NCBI GenBank assembly: GCA_027886175.1
Contig: JAJNNQ010000075.1
Location: 33,448,501-33,512,500 of the forward strand
DNA length: 64,000 nucleotides
Source: Phylloscopus collybita
Taxonomy: Eukaryota > Chordata > Aves > Passeriformes > Phylloscopidae
Reading direction: 5' to 3'
The notes under the pieces were generated by a model. That model was not told the origin of the DNA and did no database searches. It saw only the letters and a list, made by a program, of their open reading frames with translations. The position numbers were made by a program, and so were the translations under genes. Of the stretch, positions 25,506 through 38,852 are shown piece after piece. Numbering within the stretch: the stretch's first letter is position 1; each line of letters begins with the position of its first letter.

Positions 25506-25701
25506 TGTTAGAAATATATTTTAAAAGATATATTGAAAAATCAAGTCCTGTTGCACTGATGTCATCTGCGGAGGCGGGGCACTGCCTGTGAGGTACTTCA
25601 ATGTTTTGTGGGTTCCTATAAAACCTGGCCAAGGAGCAAAGGCATTTCAGTTTAACAAGCTAATAAATAGTTTTGAATAACTTGCCTTGTGTCTCATAAC
25701 A
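25506..25701 (+). promoter_or_regulatory. Compact promoter, possibly a solo LTR
   Basis: In order on the plus strand there are: a CRE/ATF-like TGATGTCA (25557-25564), a GC box GAGGCGGGGC (25571-25580), a TATA box TATAAAA (25617-25623), and an initiator match TCAGTTT with the putative +1 A at 25649. That places the TATA box at about -32. AATAAA follows at 25662-25667, then a T/G-rich end (CTTGCCTTGTGTCTCATAACA ends at 25701). TATA, start, AATAAA and a short GT-rich tail within 90 bases is the layout of an ERV long terminal repeat, with the final ACA as a possible right end. The left end is a guess (a TGTTAG at 25506), and no target-site duplication was found. It could equally be a cellular promoter. 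No coding sequence is seen downstream. Confidence 0.35.
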
Positions 25702-28700
25702 TTTGAAACCAAAACATAAAGCAAAGCCAAGGAGGATAGGGAAGGAAAAAAAAAAAAAATGAAATGCAAGGCTGCCCTCTGTCTCTTGCACTGGAAAGGA
25801 TGTAGGGATAGTTATGGAAACAGTCACTTTTGGACAGTCGTGGTCCATTGGCCTTTCAGTTTCTTACCCCCTGCTTCAGTAAATGGAGCATCATGCTGTA
25901 TTACATAAAAGATATTCTGACACCAATTCAAGGTTCATTAAACAAAAAAGTGCTGTGCTGAACATTTTTCAGGGAATTACATGACTTCCACCAGTATGCC
26001 AGAATATTCAAGTATTGCAGGAGGAAATAGTTCTCTATCTTGAGATTTAGCCTAGAATTGACAGAGTTGTTTTATATTTATCATTTTTCCTGGGTATTCA
26101 CTTATTTTAGGGATTTTTAATGTTCTTTCAGGATTGCTAGAAAGTCACCTTGGTGCTAGCATTGCAGCTTCCTCAGTTCCCAGATAATCTGGCAACACCA
26201 CTGTGGTCCAACCAGACATTTCTAAATTAAGAGAAGTGAAAGAGGAGGAGAAGGGCCACATTCATGTAGGATGAAAAATTTTAATGGACTGGGTCTGCAT
26301 TTTACTGCTGAGAATATTAAATCCATTGAAGTGACTTAGCCATAGGACAAACATAAGCGAAAGGAGCCTTAACTGCAAAATTTTTATTGTTGGCTGATGC
26401 GCTACTGTCTAAGCTGGCAAGTTTTGACTCTTAACCTGCATTTCAGACACAATCTTTTCTCTGTGACTGGTGTCTAGAGGAGAAGGAATAAGAGAAGTAA
26501 ATTACGAGAATAACATAATTTAACAGTAGCCCTAATTTTACTGCAACTGCTTTGTCTGTTTTTACTTAGTTTAGCTACTTTTGATGGGAAACCTTAGGCT
26601 TTTACATGCCAAATAGCAGAAATAATTTTTTAAAAGATGAATTTTTAAATATTAATTTTATACCTGAAGTATCATGCCATAGAGGACATCTGCCTTTTAG
26701 CTTCAAAAGGCACGAGACTGAATCCACACATAGAATTTCAACCAGTTCTTGTTGTATTTCATATAAGAGCACATGAGCACTATGTGACCACTGTGGGGCC
26801 ATTATGCAGGTTGAACCTACAAATCTTTAGATGTCTGCCATCTTAGTCATACCTGAGTGCCCTCATTTAAGGTAGGGAATTAAACATGCAGCAAATGAGA
26901 ATCACATGGGTAACATTTGGAAAATAATTACAATAACTATGTTGATGGAAATCATCCAAGAAAAGCTTTGGCAAAATGAGTTCTGAAGTACATTTCATCT
27001 GTGTTTACATTTCCACACTAAAATACAAAATTTATATTGTTCCCCTTTACTCCACCTGGGAAATGAGGGATATTTCTCTTCTATGTTTCCAAAAAAACAA
27101 ATATAAGATTGGAAATAAATGTTAAACTGTTAGCTTAAGGGCGTATTTTCATCTTGTTTGGAGCAATAATTTTTAATAGCATTAATAAGAGGCATACATA
27201 CTGGGAGAATAAGTCCACCTGGGCTTGTGTGTCAGAGGTAAGTGAGCTGAGCTGTGCACATCTTTGTCTTCACAGAATGATCCAAGCAGTTTTGCACCTT
27301 ATATGTACAACTACCTCAGTCACAGTGTTTGCCCTTCATTTTGCCAGTTAGTCCCTGCATAAATAATTAAGAATTTCTGTTACTTGACTAGATAGTAATT
27401 CAGAAATATGTAATATCAATCTATTAAGCTTTGCAGATTAATTTTCACAGCAAAAAAAAAAAAAAAAGTGGAAAAAAGTACTCATCAATGCCTGCCTGTG
27501 TTAATATATTACAAACACAAAGCTCAGAGGAGTATGAGAGCTAAGCTGAAGGTGTTATTATTTGTCCTATTTGTCTATTAGAGAAGCATGCAAGTCTTTC
27601 AAACAAGGTTAAGGCTCCTTACTGTAGCAAGCTCTGCACAGAGTCCCAGACTTTTTCCTGGAGAGACCTGTAGGCTTTCCTTGTGTCCCAGCCACTCTCT
27701 AGTACCTTCCAGTGGGTCAGGCTATGCAAGCACCACCTTCTGCTGTCCAAATAAATACCAATAAGTAAGGGGTACAATAGCCTACTTCAGCTAGTGAAAT
27801 AAGGTAAGGCAGTTCCTTAGCCAGAATAAACTGAGATGGACCATAAATATGAATTGGAAGCTTTTTTACCTGATGAGTTTAGATAGATACTCAATTTTTG
27901 ACTGATGTCTTGCTTAGTAAAGAGCACTGCAGCAGAGCAGTAGGGAATTAAACAGAATAGATGGAAGCCTGCCTGGAGTTTTCCCATGAATGCATAAAAG
28001 CATGTAAAAGACAACAGGTGATGGCCACTGAGGCTGGCAGCAAGGCTGGCTTACCAAAGACAAAGGTCAGACACAGGACAACCCAGCAGAGGATAAGTGG
28101 TGCAGAGAGGAAGTTTTGTCCACCATGGGAATCAATAGATTTTATCAACAAAAAGTGGAAGGAGAGGAGATTGAAAAACCAAAAAGAGGATCCTAGACGT
28201 GGTGTTTTGAGATTAACAGAATAAACAGACTTTCTTCTCTGGCCTAAGCAGGTATAATTTACAGCTACAACAGGTAAAACAACTAAGATACATCCAAACA
28301 TGGTTTTGAATTGCATGTACCATTAAAGCCACTGTGATTTAAAGCAGCAGAAGGCACTGCACTGAGGTTAATAAACAGAGACCAAAAGGCAATAGCATCG
28401 ACTACACCATTCAAACCAATTAAAAGGAAAACAAACAGAAATAATTTCATGATGGGAAGTAATAGTGGCATTAGCTCTTACAGCAAGTGCAGCCCCATCC
28501 TGTTAAAATACAGCTAACATTCAGATAAAATAAGTAAAGCTTGGTAACCAGTAGTCCAGTCTTGAGCATTTCACTACAATCATTAAGTCAAAACTAACAA
28601 AACAATTACAGTAGTGTCTTCACAAAAGGAACACAATTTTATACCACAAGAGTGGTCATCTAATGATCTTCTAACTTGATTTCTGAACACAGTTTAAAAT

Positions 28701-31700
28701 CTTCTCAAAAGTGTTCCACCCTTTAATTCTGTGGATCTAGCCATGGCAGATTGCACATACAGTAAAGTGCAAAACATTCAGAAAAGAGCCTGAAAATTCA
28801 CCTATAAATCCTAGAGTCAAATACAGTATTTATAAGTAAGGGAGTCAGCATATGCAACCTTCCTCCAGTGTCAGCAGTGGGAAAACTGTATTACATGTAA
28901 ATTAAATAGAAAGTTTGCAAACTGATAGGAGCTGATTAGGCCCTTAGTTCTCAAGCTTAGCTTGGTTTCAGCTCTGCATGTATTGAAAGTACCAAATAGT
29001 CAATTAAAGACTCTGCTCCTAAGCTTCTCAATGTTGCGGAGAGAAATGTTAAGTGTATGTTCTCCTCTAGTTCCAAAGTCTACCAGTACAAATCTGGGGC
29101 TTTACCCTTTCATTTTACAGTGTCTCTGGGACACAATATGGCATGGCCTGCCCACATTTGGCCTATAACCACATTTCTATTTTGTTTGTGAGTATATCCT
29201 GAAAACATCTGGAATTTCCGGGACTTCGCTGTACTGACAGCCTCACTAAACAGTAAATCCAGCCACACCAAGAGCTGTGCTGATCCCATCTTATTGATTT
29301 TCCTACCCAAAAACATTTCTGAAGAGACATCAAAATAGACATTTTAAAAAAAAAGATTGTTCTACTTGGTGCTGCAGTGTGCCCTATATTTTCTTTCTGG
29401 CCTGTCATGTCCTTGTCCTGTAGTACCTAACATGTTCCCTCACAGCTGTCACGCATATTTCTTCTCAAACATTTAAAAGTTTCCCCTTTTTTTTGGAATC
29501 AATCTGGAATGTTCAGCCAGCACTAGAAACTCATCTTGGAGGTGTTTAAAGAAAATTTAAGATTGTATCAGTCCTGATGATAAATATCTACATGAGGGAC
29601 ATACACAAAATTAATTCTCTCTCCTTTCGTCATCCTCTGAGACAATGAGAGGACAGCAAGGTCACATCCCTCAAATAATTCATCGCTTTTTGGCACTTTC
29701 TGAAGAGATCTATTACTCAGTAAATTGATTTACTTCCTGTATCAATTACGAACAACAGACATTTTGTGGAATCTTTCCCATATTTCAAGAAAGGAACCTA
29801 ATTTCATCTCTACAACATGGGAATGTCATAAGAATCCTTGTGACAGCAAATCCAGATAGACTCACAATATGTGAGATAAACCCTATGTTTAAAAGCCCTT
29901 TGAACACATATCTGCCTAAACAAACTGCTCCCAGCTGTCTAACTTTCACCTCTACTTATATAATGTTACAGAAAGAAAAAGAAAAAGAAAAATCCCCTAA
30001 GCTTTCTTCCTGATTGTACACTTTTTATTCACTCCATGTACAGTTTATAGGAAAATGTGTTCTTTAGTTGCCAATTGTAATGTGATTTCGTGCTTAGTAG
30101 AAAATCACAATCTTCCTTATAAATTAAAAGCATCACAGATAATTGATCTAACACACTTGCCAATCTTTTTTCTTTCTGTCAATTTAGATATAGTATTAAA
30201 AATCAACTTGAAGTAATAGAATGGTTTATGAAATGCAGCTACTGTCTGTCTTACATTTTTTTAAGTAAGCTTGTGCCAAAAGAAAAGTTCACATAGAGCC
30301 AGAAAGTCTGTATGAAAGCATTTACTACCCCCCAAAAATGCACTAAAGACAAATTAAGTTCTGAACTTTCACTGATCTCTAATAGGGGCCCCTACAAGAA
30401 ATTGTTTATTGTTCATGGGCCAACACTAAAAATGTGATTAATTTCAATTTGTGAAATATGCTTTGATCATGATTATTACATTTTTGAATGAATCATTAGA
30501 AAACCCCACCCTTGTCTGAGATGGGATTGCAAGTGCACTGTTCTACAGTAAGGTGTAAGTCAGGTGGAGTGGTTGGAGGGAAGAGAGAGGCAGTAGGTAA
30601 CTTTGAAAACAGGATGGCGTGACTTTGTGCATAATAACATTGATTGCAATAAATCTTTTCTGCTTCAAATCAGACATTCCAGTGCTCTATCACTGATGAA
30701 ATTCAGATTTCAAAGGCTGCAGCCAGAAAGCCTGGTTTCAATCCACCATTGGAATGGGGGCATGGGTGAAGGAAGAGAAAAATGAGCTAAACTGAAGATG
30801 ATGAGATCAGCTTTTGAAGTGCAACATAGTGTGTTTTAATTGTGGTTTAACATATATAAATATATAATTTCAGGATGTCAACTGTCACGTTCAGAGAGAC
30901 AATATGAAGTTATTCCAATCCTTCTTATTGAAAGCAAAAAGCTAGCTCAGCAATATAATGAAAATATAAGGGTTAGAAATCAAATCACACTGAAAAAACA
31001 AAGAGGCGATTGATCCAAATTAGATCCTGAGAAAACTCAGAAAATAACAAAAATATCCATTCTTCAGACTGTTCATCTTGGAGTCCAAAAAAAGCACAAA
31101 AATGCAGTGAAGCTGCAGCAAATTTTGATTCCTTCAGTACTGGCATGTTGACAAGGTATAGATGAAGAATGCATGTGGGCATGTTTTTGTTCATAGGGCA
31201 TTCAGAAGAACTGCTGAATTATAGCCCTCTCTTGGGATTGGTTGTACAGTACTGATTGTCCAAGTACATAATCAATTGAAATAAGACATAAACTGTGCAA
31301 ACATGATTACATTATCCATTATATGGCTGAGTTTCATGGTCATGTGCTTCAAGGAGACCAGAAAACAGAATTAATATAAATTAAGGTCAAAATAACACAC
31401 ATTTGATGATTTCAGTGTTAATGGAGCTGGGGCTAGCATTCAGATTCTAAATTAGCTGGCAACTGAAAGAGCTGAAAAAAGTTTAACCAATACCTCCCAC
31501 CAGTGTGTTCACCTCCATTAAATAATTCAAAGGGCAGGGACTTGGCAAAAGCAAAAAGATCTTCAAAAGCCTCTCTACTAGCCCAAGAAATCTCTGCTCT
31601 GAGACCAGTATCATCATGATCAGCAGACTCCAACAAACATGCAGTAACTATTGCCCTCTTAAAATTAAAATTGTAAACCCTTTAAAAAGCGATGAGATGT

Positions 31701-33640
31701 TATTTCACTCATTTTGTTTGGAGATGTTTAAGCACCTGTGAATGCAAATAATGACAGTTTTATATAGTGACAGATCAAGGCCAAGACCCAGTTAATAGCT
31801 GCAAATGCTCCATAGGAACATGTCCTAAATAACTGCTGCCAGAGCACCAGGTCTGCTGTTATTTACTCCTTTCCTTTGAGTGGACACATCCTGGTGCAGG
31901 CTTTGTTGCGAGGAGCAATCAAACTTCACAACTGTTCTTTGGTCTCCTTCCTGTCCTGACTCCCAAGTCTGGGAGATGGATGCTCTCCCTGTCAGCATGT
32001 TTCAGAATAATGGACTAATGGACAGGGCTAAGGAGAGCAGGACTGGAGTCTCCACATTTTTAGAAAAAGAGAGGCTGTTTCCCTAATAAAAGGTACTAAG
32101 AAGGGAATAGGAAATGGGGCAAAGGAGGGAAACGGGCAGGGAAAAAGTAATTTCTGAGGTTTGGGCTTTGCAGTCAAAAGGGTGTTTCCCTTGATGTCCA
32201 GGGCAGGTATTTTGCAAGACCCTGACATTTGGTTCAATGTCTCATTAGGTTTTAGTTTATGAATGTGTCTTCATCATGCACAAAAGTCTTCATGATGTTA
32301 AACCGCAGATTAAATCAGGAAAGATGTAAGAAAACATTTAGAAAGTGTGGCAAAGAAGGCAGAGTGTATAGGATAAAAAAGGGAAACCAAAACTCAGAAT
32401 AAACAATTAAGCACTGTTCACCACTTACAAAACTATACAAAAAGATGACAAAGACCAAAGTCACTGCCATACATGCAATGTTTGAAGGGGTTGTACTTCT
32501 ATGATGGATACAGCTTTGAGTCTCAAGTAGAAATGAGCTTGGTTCCAGCATTATATAGGAAAAATAAAGAGTCCAGCAGATGTTGAAACATGCAAACACT
32601 AGAGCAGTCCAGGCAGATGCTTTGGAGAATACTGAGTTGAAAAAAATTTAAAATATAACAGTTGAATGCCTTTTCTACTTGAATATAGCTCTGTTTTTTA
32701 GTAAAACTGCTTTTAAATGTAAATGTCTTCAATATCAAATTAAACATATCTTTTAGAAGTTTACACTCATAGTGTCACCACCAGATATAAGTTTTTTCAT
32801 AGATCTACAATGACTACAGCCCTGCCCAGCACATTATTAAATCAAAGGATATTACTCTAAAAGCAGCAAATCAGATTTGAGGTGCCTAATTGTTATAAAA
32901 GGGAAATTGTATTAGCTCAATTATATCCAATACGTTATACAGTCACATCAAAGCAATTAGCCCCATTAACAGCCCCTTTCTGGCAGACCTGATTTGTGAC
33001 AGGCTTCCCATAATGCTAAACACAATAAGTAATCCATAAAAGTAATCTAAATTGTTGCATAGTGTCTGAAACAGAACGGATGTCTTAGAAGTATATAAGA
33101 AGGGAATCAGCCATCATACAGCTGGAGAATACTTCTTCCCCAGAAATATTAAAATAGTTCTAGGAAGCATATCTGGGGCTGTAACAGATCAGCCTGCAGT
33201 CTGTAATGAAGCAAAGGACCCAAGACCAGTCTCCTCCCAGCTACGTGGGCTATCAAAAAACAAGGAGCAGAGCATAAATATTTCCAGAAAATGCTCTTAG
33301 GCCAAATGTGCTTCCTAATGATGCTTAGTTCTTCCTGTTTATGAAAGCACTATCTATTTATGTAGGAGGACAAATTAGGATAACTCCACTGATTTCCTCT
33401 TTTTGGAGTACCTGGTCTTGGCAATAAATTTTAAACAGAAGACATGGTGGGATATTTCTTTGCTAATTCTTTGTCAGGGAGTGGATGAAAAGAAGGAAAA
33501 TCTACCCTGCTACTACTGAGTCTACAATACCAGGCTTGCAGCAACCATATATTCACAAGAAGCTGACCTCATTATATAAAGAAATTGATCATTACTGAAA
33601 AATCTGATGAAATATCTTTTATTCCTGTGTGACAGCAATC
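25702..33640. other. Non-coding DNA, no gene seen
   Basis: AT-rich and featureless apart from short simple repeats (A13 at 25747-25759, A16 at 27452-27467, AAAAAG units at 29971-29992) and the exon-like segment at 27180-27237. A minus-strand frame at 28283-28471 begins with a signal-peptide-like hydrophobic stretch but has no supporting context. Confidence 0.7.
27180..27237 (+). other. Exon-like segment, unidentified
   Basis: A 58-base segment between an acceptor-like AATTTTTAATAG (ending 27179) and a near-perfect donor (CAGAG|GTAAGTGAG). Only the frame starting at the second base fits. It reads NKRHTYWENKSTWACVSE and ends exactly on a codon boundary. Eleven of its nineteen codons end in G or C, higher than the AT-rich surroundings. 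No family is recognised, and a pseudo-exon remains quite possible. Confidence 0.22.
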
Positions 33641-33715
33641 ACATTTTATAGCAAAATAAAGGTCTGCCCTTGAAACTTATTCAACAGAGAGATCAGGGCA
33701 TTGAACCCAGACAAG
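33641..33715 (-). mobile_element. Possible MIR-like SINE fragment
   Basis: The plus strand runs CATTTTATAGC, then CTGCCCTTGAAACTTATTC, then CAGAGAGATCAGGGCATTGAACCCAGACA. That order parallels the reverse complement of MIR: ATTTTACAG, TTGCCCAAGGTCACACAG, then GCAGAGCTGGGATTCGAACCCAGGCA. The TTGAACCC portion corresponds to the tRNA-like B-box region. The copy is degraded, and the match was made by eye. Confidence 0.35.
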
Positions 33716-34182
33716 TACCCACCCTGGTAACAAGACCTCTGACCTACCCATGTGCGATAACCAGAAGGATGTTTTCAGCATAACTCAACTTTCACAGCAC
33801 CAGCAACTACTGAACCTGCTCACCAAACCAAACCCTGCATGGCCTGTGATTAAATTATAATATGAACAGATACACTCAACCTCTGCTGTGTCTGAAGCTC
33901 TGCCATAGATTTTACAGGAGACTTAAGAGACAATCAGTGATTGTAATCAGTAACCAATGGTTATTTAATACACATGATATGGTATGGAGCAAATTCAAGC
34001 AGGACCAACTGGTACCAAATGGCTAAATTAATTTAAAAATCCAGACTAAACTAAAGGAAAATAACCAAAGAAAGAAAGACACTTGTTCAACTCTTCAGGA
34101 TGGCATTAGCAACCCCCTCCAGAAGTTGCTTTCAAGCTGAATATCTTGATGGTTTCAAACAGCTCTTTACAAGCCAACAACA
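33716..34182. other. Non-coding DNA, no gene seen
   Basis: No open frame or repeat of note between the SINE-like fragment and the CR1 3' end. Confidence 0.7.
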
Positions 34183-34900
34183 GATTGGCTTGGATGGGAA
34201 AGATACCTAAAGATCATCTCTTTCCAATCCCCCCCAACACTTTCTACTGGACTAGGCTGCCCAAAGACCCATGCAACCTTGCCTTGAGCACTGCCAGGGA
34301 TGGGACATCTGAAACTTTGGGCAACCTGTTTCAGTGCCTCACTACTCTCACAGTGAAGAACTTTTTCCTAGCATAGAATCTAAGTTTATCTTCTTTTAGT
34401 TTAAAACCCTTTCCCCTTTCCCTATAATTACATGCTCTCATAAAATGTCACCCTCCTTATTTTAATAAGCACCCTTTAGCTACTGGAAGGCCACAATGAG
34501 GTGTGTCCCTGGACCCTTCTCTTCTCCAGACTGAACAATCCCAATTCTCTGTCTTCATAGGAGAGGTGCTCAAGGCCTTTATCATCCTTGTGGCCCACGT
34601 ATGGAACTGCTCTAAAAGGTGCACATTTTTCTTGTGCTGAGGATTTGAGGCCTGGGCACAGAACTCCAGGTAGGGTCTCACGAGGGCAGAGTAAAGGGGC
34701 AGAATCACCTTCCCCAATCTGCTGGCCACTCCCAGGATGCAGCTCACCTTGTGGGCTAACAAGCTCACACTGTTAGCTCATGTCCAGCTTTCTATCCACC
34801 AGAACCCTCAGGCTGCTCTCAATGATTTCCTCTCCCAGTCCATCCCAATCTTTGCCAGTCCAAAAAGTGAGGGCAGAGTCCAGCTTATTGCATTTTTCCT
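34183..34900 (-). mobile_element. CR1 LINE fragment, 3' end of ORF2 and 3' UTR
   Basis: This is a 5'-truncated chicken-repeat-1 (CR1) non-LTR retrotransposon inserted on the minus strand. The 3' end lies at low coordinates: CTAAAGATCATCTCTTTCC and GGCTGCCCAAAGACCC are the reverse of the CR1 3' UTR. Further on, AACCTGTTTCAGTGCCTCACTACTCTC is the reverse of the GAGGGTG...TGAGGCACTGGAACAGGTTG block seen in the plus-strand copy at 41690. The minus-strand frame at 34768-34457 contains VILPLYSALVRPYLEFCAQ, the conserved C-terminal part of the CR1 reverse-transcriptase protein. It then loses frame, so the copy is dead. CR1 normally encodes an endonuclease/reverse transcriptase, and the endonuclease and catalytic parts are absent here. 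The upstream (high-coordinate) limit is approximate. Confidence 0.93.
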
Positions 34901-37900
34901 GTCTAACCATTTTTGGTAGCTTTCTGTATCATTTTCTAGATATGCTATCAAACAGGTTTTTCTTGCTCTGTGAAAAGACATAGCGGGAGGTTAGTGGTAC
35001 AGAATAAAGCAGAAAGATATCATTGGGATGCATTCAAGCATCTATTTTTTCCTACCAGGGCTAGTTCCTGATTTTTAAACAGAAAACAAAATGTTCTAAA
35101 CAATTTTTAGAAACCTTATCAGCTCCTTCATGGAGGCACAGAGAAAAAAAGAATGGGCCAGAGCTTCCAGTGAGATATTTGATTGTTGGAAATATTTACA
35201 GAATCTTCCTGCATATGCACAGTCTTTTCCAAAAGGTCAGATGCAAAAGTGAGAGGTTATGAACTCCTTCAAGCATGTGTCATCACAACTAGAGTACTAG
35301 CTATTCTGACCTGGCTCTTTTGTCTGGTAGAGCAGTTCCACATTTCAGTATTCAAAAGCCTGGAGCAAAACATAAAAAACAACAAGCAAACAAAAAAATC
35401 CGAAACAAACAAAAGAGAGGTTTTGTCTCTTACTGCCTAGAGAACTCGAGATGTTGGAATATCATATCCAAACCCTTGCTCTGATTTCAGAAGAGCAAAC
35501 CCATGTTGCTGGCCTTTTGTGGACAGGAGCCTAAACACCAGAGTGCGCTACAGAGGGAAGAGTTCTCTACCTTTTTTAAGGCCAAAATTTGCGCTCAGAG
35601 AGGACTAGCAAAAATTTCTGACTTTGCAGTCTTTTAAAAGATAGGATAGATGTTTTTCTGCTGAAGATCTTGCTGTATTTAGAACTTACCTATTCATTGG
35701 TTCTAAATCTAAAATCAAAAATCTATTCATTGGTTTTCTGCCTGAAAATATTCAGGACATTTAGGGTTAGTTAATAACTAGAACTGTTAAAATTTGAGAT
35801 TTATGTGCAGAGTCAGTAAAGAGGGGTCTGCTTGATTAACTCAGTATGTTTTGGATATGAAAATGAGACTTTGTTAGTTCTGAGATAATCTATTGGTGCA
35901 TGTAGTAACATCGCTATTAAAGGAATCATGCATTCTGTGAATTTCATTGCTTCAGTGTCCATGTGTAGTCAGAAACTCATTTTTCCTGAAAAGACAGGAA
36001 TGAAAAAGATGACAACCGAAACAGAAGATTGAGTGTGTTTCTCTAAACTGTGAGGTTGTGGGAAACAGTACATAAAAATCTTCTTGTAAAAAGTTTGATT
36101 CCACATCCAGATCTCTTATTGTTCTCAGTGGATGTAAGAATATTGCTGTAGAGATTTAAAAGACAAAAGATGAAACTTGATATTAGCATAGCTTAAATAA
36201 GGGCAATAATTTTGCTGTGATCACTACAATTTCACTTGGCAAATGCTAATATTCATGTCAAAATTGAGAAATAGCAGTTTCAACACTGGTTTGTGTTTCT
36301 AATGTTTTAGTTTTGATAAAATGCCTGTGTTCCATACAGGAAAAGTGTCTGAACTATTAAACTTTGCTTATTATTTCATCATACAGTGTGAGTATGAATG
36401 AGGGTGCTTGAAGAGGCTATTTAACCAATGTCCACATCAAACTTGAGACAAACCTTTTAAATAGCTGTCAAGTTAGCATAGATAGAGTTTTGATGTTTCT
36501 ATAAACAAAGATCATTAAAAGTCTACTGTAATCTCTGTGGGATTTTACTGATAATGGATTGGAAAAGAAGTAGTATTGTAATCTATCCAGGTTTCATGGG
36601 GAATTCAACAACATGGTATCCTCAAGGATTCCATAGAGTGATTCACAATATAGCTATTTTCCATATCTTCTACATGAACAATAACAGAGAGGCCACAAAC
36701 TCTAACTGTGTTGGCTTGGCTAAAGAATATCAGGTTTTCCAACTCTATTGTCCATTATTCCAACACTGTTATTTAATAAAAGGCTAAATCACTAAATAGT
36801 TTAACGTTAACAATGTGAGGCTTGGTATACTCCATATAGTCTATACAGCCCCTTTGAAAACAGGCAGGGATGCATAAAGGCCTTGCTGTGAATCTGATAA
36901 TGACTGATTTGTCATTATTACAATGCTGATTTAATGTGACCACAAGTATATAGCAAACTAATTGCAAGTGTCATCTTTTGGACAGGTTACAAAAATACAG
37001 TCTGGTTTTGTTTGGGGTTATCCTGAATGCCCCAAGGACACTGTAATCAAATGGAGGGAGCTATAAAATGAGGCAGGCCAAAACTAGGAACTATTCAGCA
37101 TTCTTTAAATCTCACAGCATTCATCTAGAGGTTATCATCTTGGAAAAAGATAGCAGCTAGTGGTTATCCTCTTGGAATAGGATACTGTCTCCTGAGACAT
37201 CAGCACTTATTGGCTGATTCGACCAGTAAAAAATTTTGAAATTTGTACAAAAAATATATTAAATCTAATCATCACCTCTAAGAGAATTTAATTCAGCATT
37301 TTCACATTGATACTTAACTGGAGTAGGATAGTAAGATTAAGCTTTTTGGAATATTATTACCCTTAGCATGGAAATGGTTTTAAATGTTAATTTCAATTTA
37401 AATTTTTAAAATGCATATAAAAATTTGCACCCCAGCATGCGTTTGTGTGTGCTTTTTAGCAATGCACAAGTGCAAAAGGGATTTTTTCTGACTGATAGAG
37501 AAAGAAGCCAATGGATTAAGTGAATTGCAACAGAACATCTGGCTGAGATCCCACCTTAATTATTACTGAAGCCATACCATATCCCGTATTTGACTTGATC
37601 CTACTTTGCTGGGTTCAGCCATCCAAAGGCAAAGAGTTTCTAATATAAATATGAGGGAGACACTGCAAGGGGTATCTATCAGAGCTGCTAAAAACAGATT
37701 TCAATAGGATGTGACTTTCCAGTGCTGTACCCTAAAATCACATCAGACTAGCCGAGCACTGTTCTCACATGGAACAAAAAGGCCATGTCATGAAACACAG
37801 TTACAATCTCACTTGCTGAAGGAAAGGGTAAGTGGAATTTGATAGACATTCTTCAAACATGTTTATGATAAGAAATTATTATTGACACTGTATATCTTAG

Positions 37901-38764
37901 ATAATCTCTATTCAATGTTGAGTTCTGCTCATTTGTAGTGTCAATAAATCAGCATATACACATCAAAACAAAGGAACACATCCATCAGGGTAAATAATGT
38001 TAATACTGGCTCCCTGATAAAAAGTAATCTTATCAGATCATGGCTTATTGAATTCAGTTCACAAGACCTGAGGGATTACTTCAAAACATGGGACACAGTA
38101 CACTTAGCAACTTCATGCTTTCACATTATGAGGAAAGTATGTTCTAATTGTATCTGGAGGACAGAGCCCATTTATGGCTCTATTATGCCAAATTCTGAAT
38201 TCTCTTTGATTTCAATCTGACTATAGATATGAGCAAGGAAAATATCTCCTTGAACAGGGACATTACATGGCACTTGGCAAGCTAATAAGAAAGAGCAGCT
38301 GAAAAAACCCAAAAGCTTGCATGCAGAATTACAGGTCACAGAAATGGAAGTGGACCCAAAGGTATGGCAGCGAATGTAATCCTAATGCATGCTTTATGAA
38401 GAGAGGAAATAATTCAAGAGACTTCTTCTTTGCCTTATTTTTTGCATCCTTTTCACCATACACAGCATATTAGGAATTAATTTTGGTAACAGTGAATTCC
38501 TATTTTACCATCACATCTCATAAAGTATGGGGAAGCCCTTTTCATGTAACACAAGACGTCCTTCTATCAAGTAAGAAAAGTTCTTATTTACAACCTCCTC
38601 TAGTAATAGCAAACTGGCAGCTGAAAGGGATCAGGGACTGCATCACATGAGGGAAGGACAATTAACCTGCTTGTTAATTGTATAGAAGATAGTGCCATGA
38701 CAATATTTATTAAAAATAGATGGCATTAGTTTTAAAAAAACCTAGCAATTTTCCAGAGACCATT

Positions 38765-38852
38765 TTAGTTAATCTTCCAAGGCACTGAGCAGCTTTACAA
38801 CTGAGAGGGCTAAGTTACTTCGCTCATTGGCAGCAGGTAAAGTAACTCCGCC
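38765..38852 (-). mobile_element. Weak MIR-like fragment
   Basis: The plus strand holds CTTTACAACTGAGAGGGCTAAG, then TTACTTCGCTCATTGGCAGCAGGTAAAGTAAC. It loosely follows the reverse MIR order (TTTACAGATGAGG...GAGGTTAAGTAACTTGCCCAAGG...CAGCTAGTAAGTGGCAG). Divergence is high, so this may be chance. Confidence 0.22.

Noticed and set aside
28283..28471. Minus-strand frame beginning with a signal-peptide-like hydrophobic stretch
   Set aside because: Only 62 codons, no context, no splice sites. Hydrophobic stretches are common in T-rich frames.
37801..37828. AAAGG|GTAAGTGG donor with short open frame upstream
   Set aside because: No pyrimidine tract before the only available AG, and the frame is bounded by a close upstream stop.
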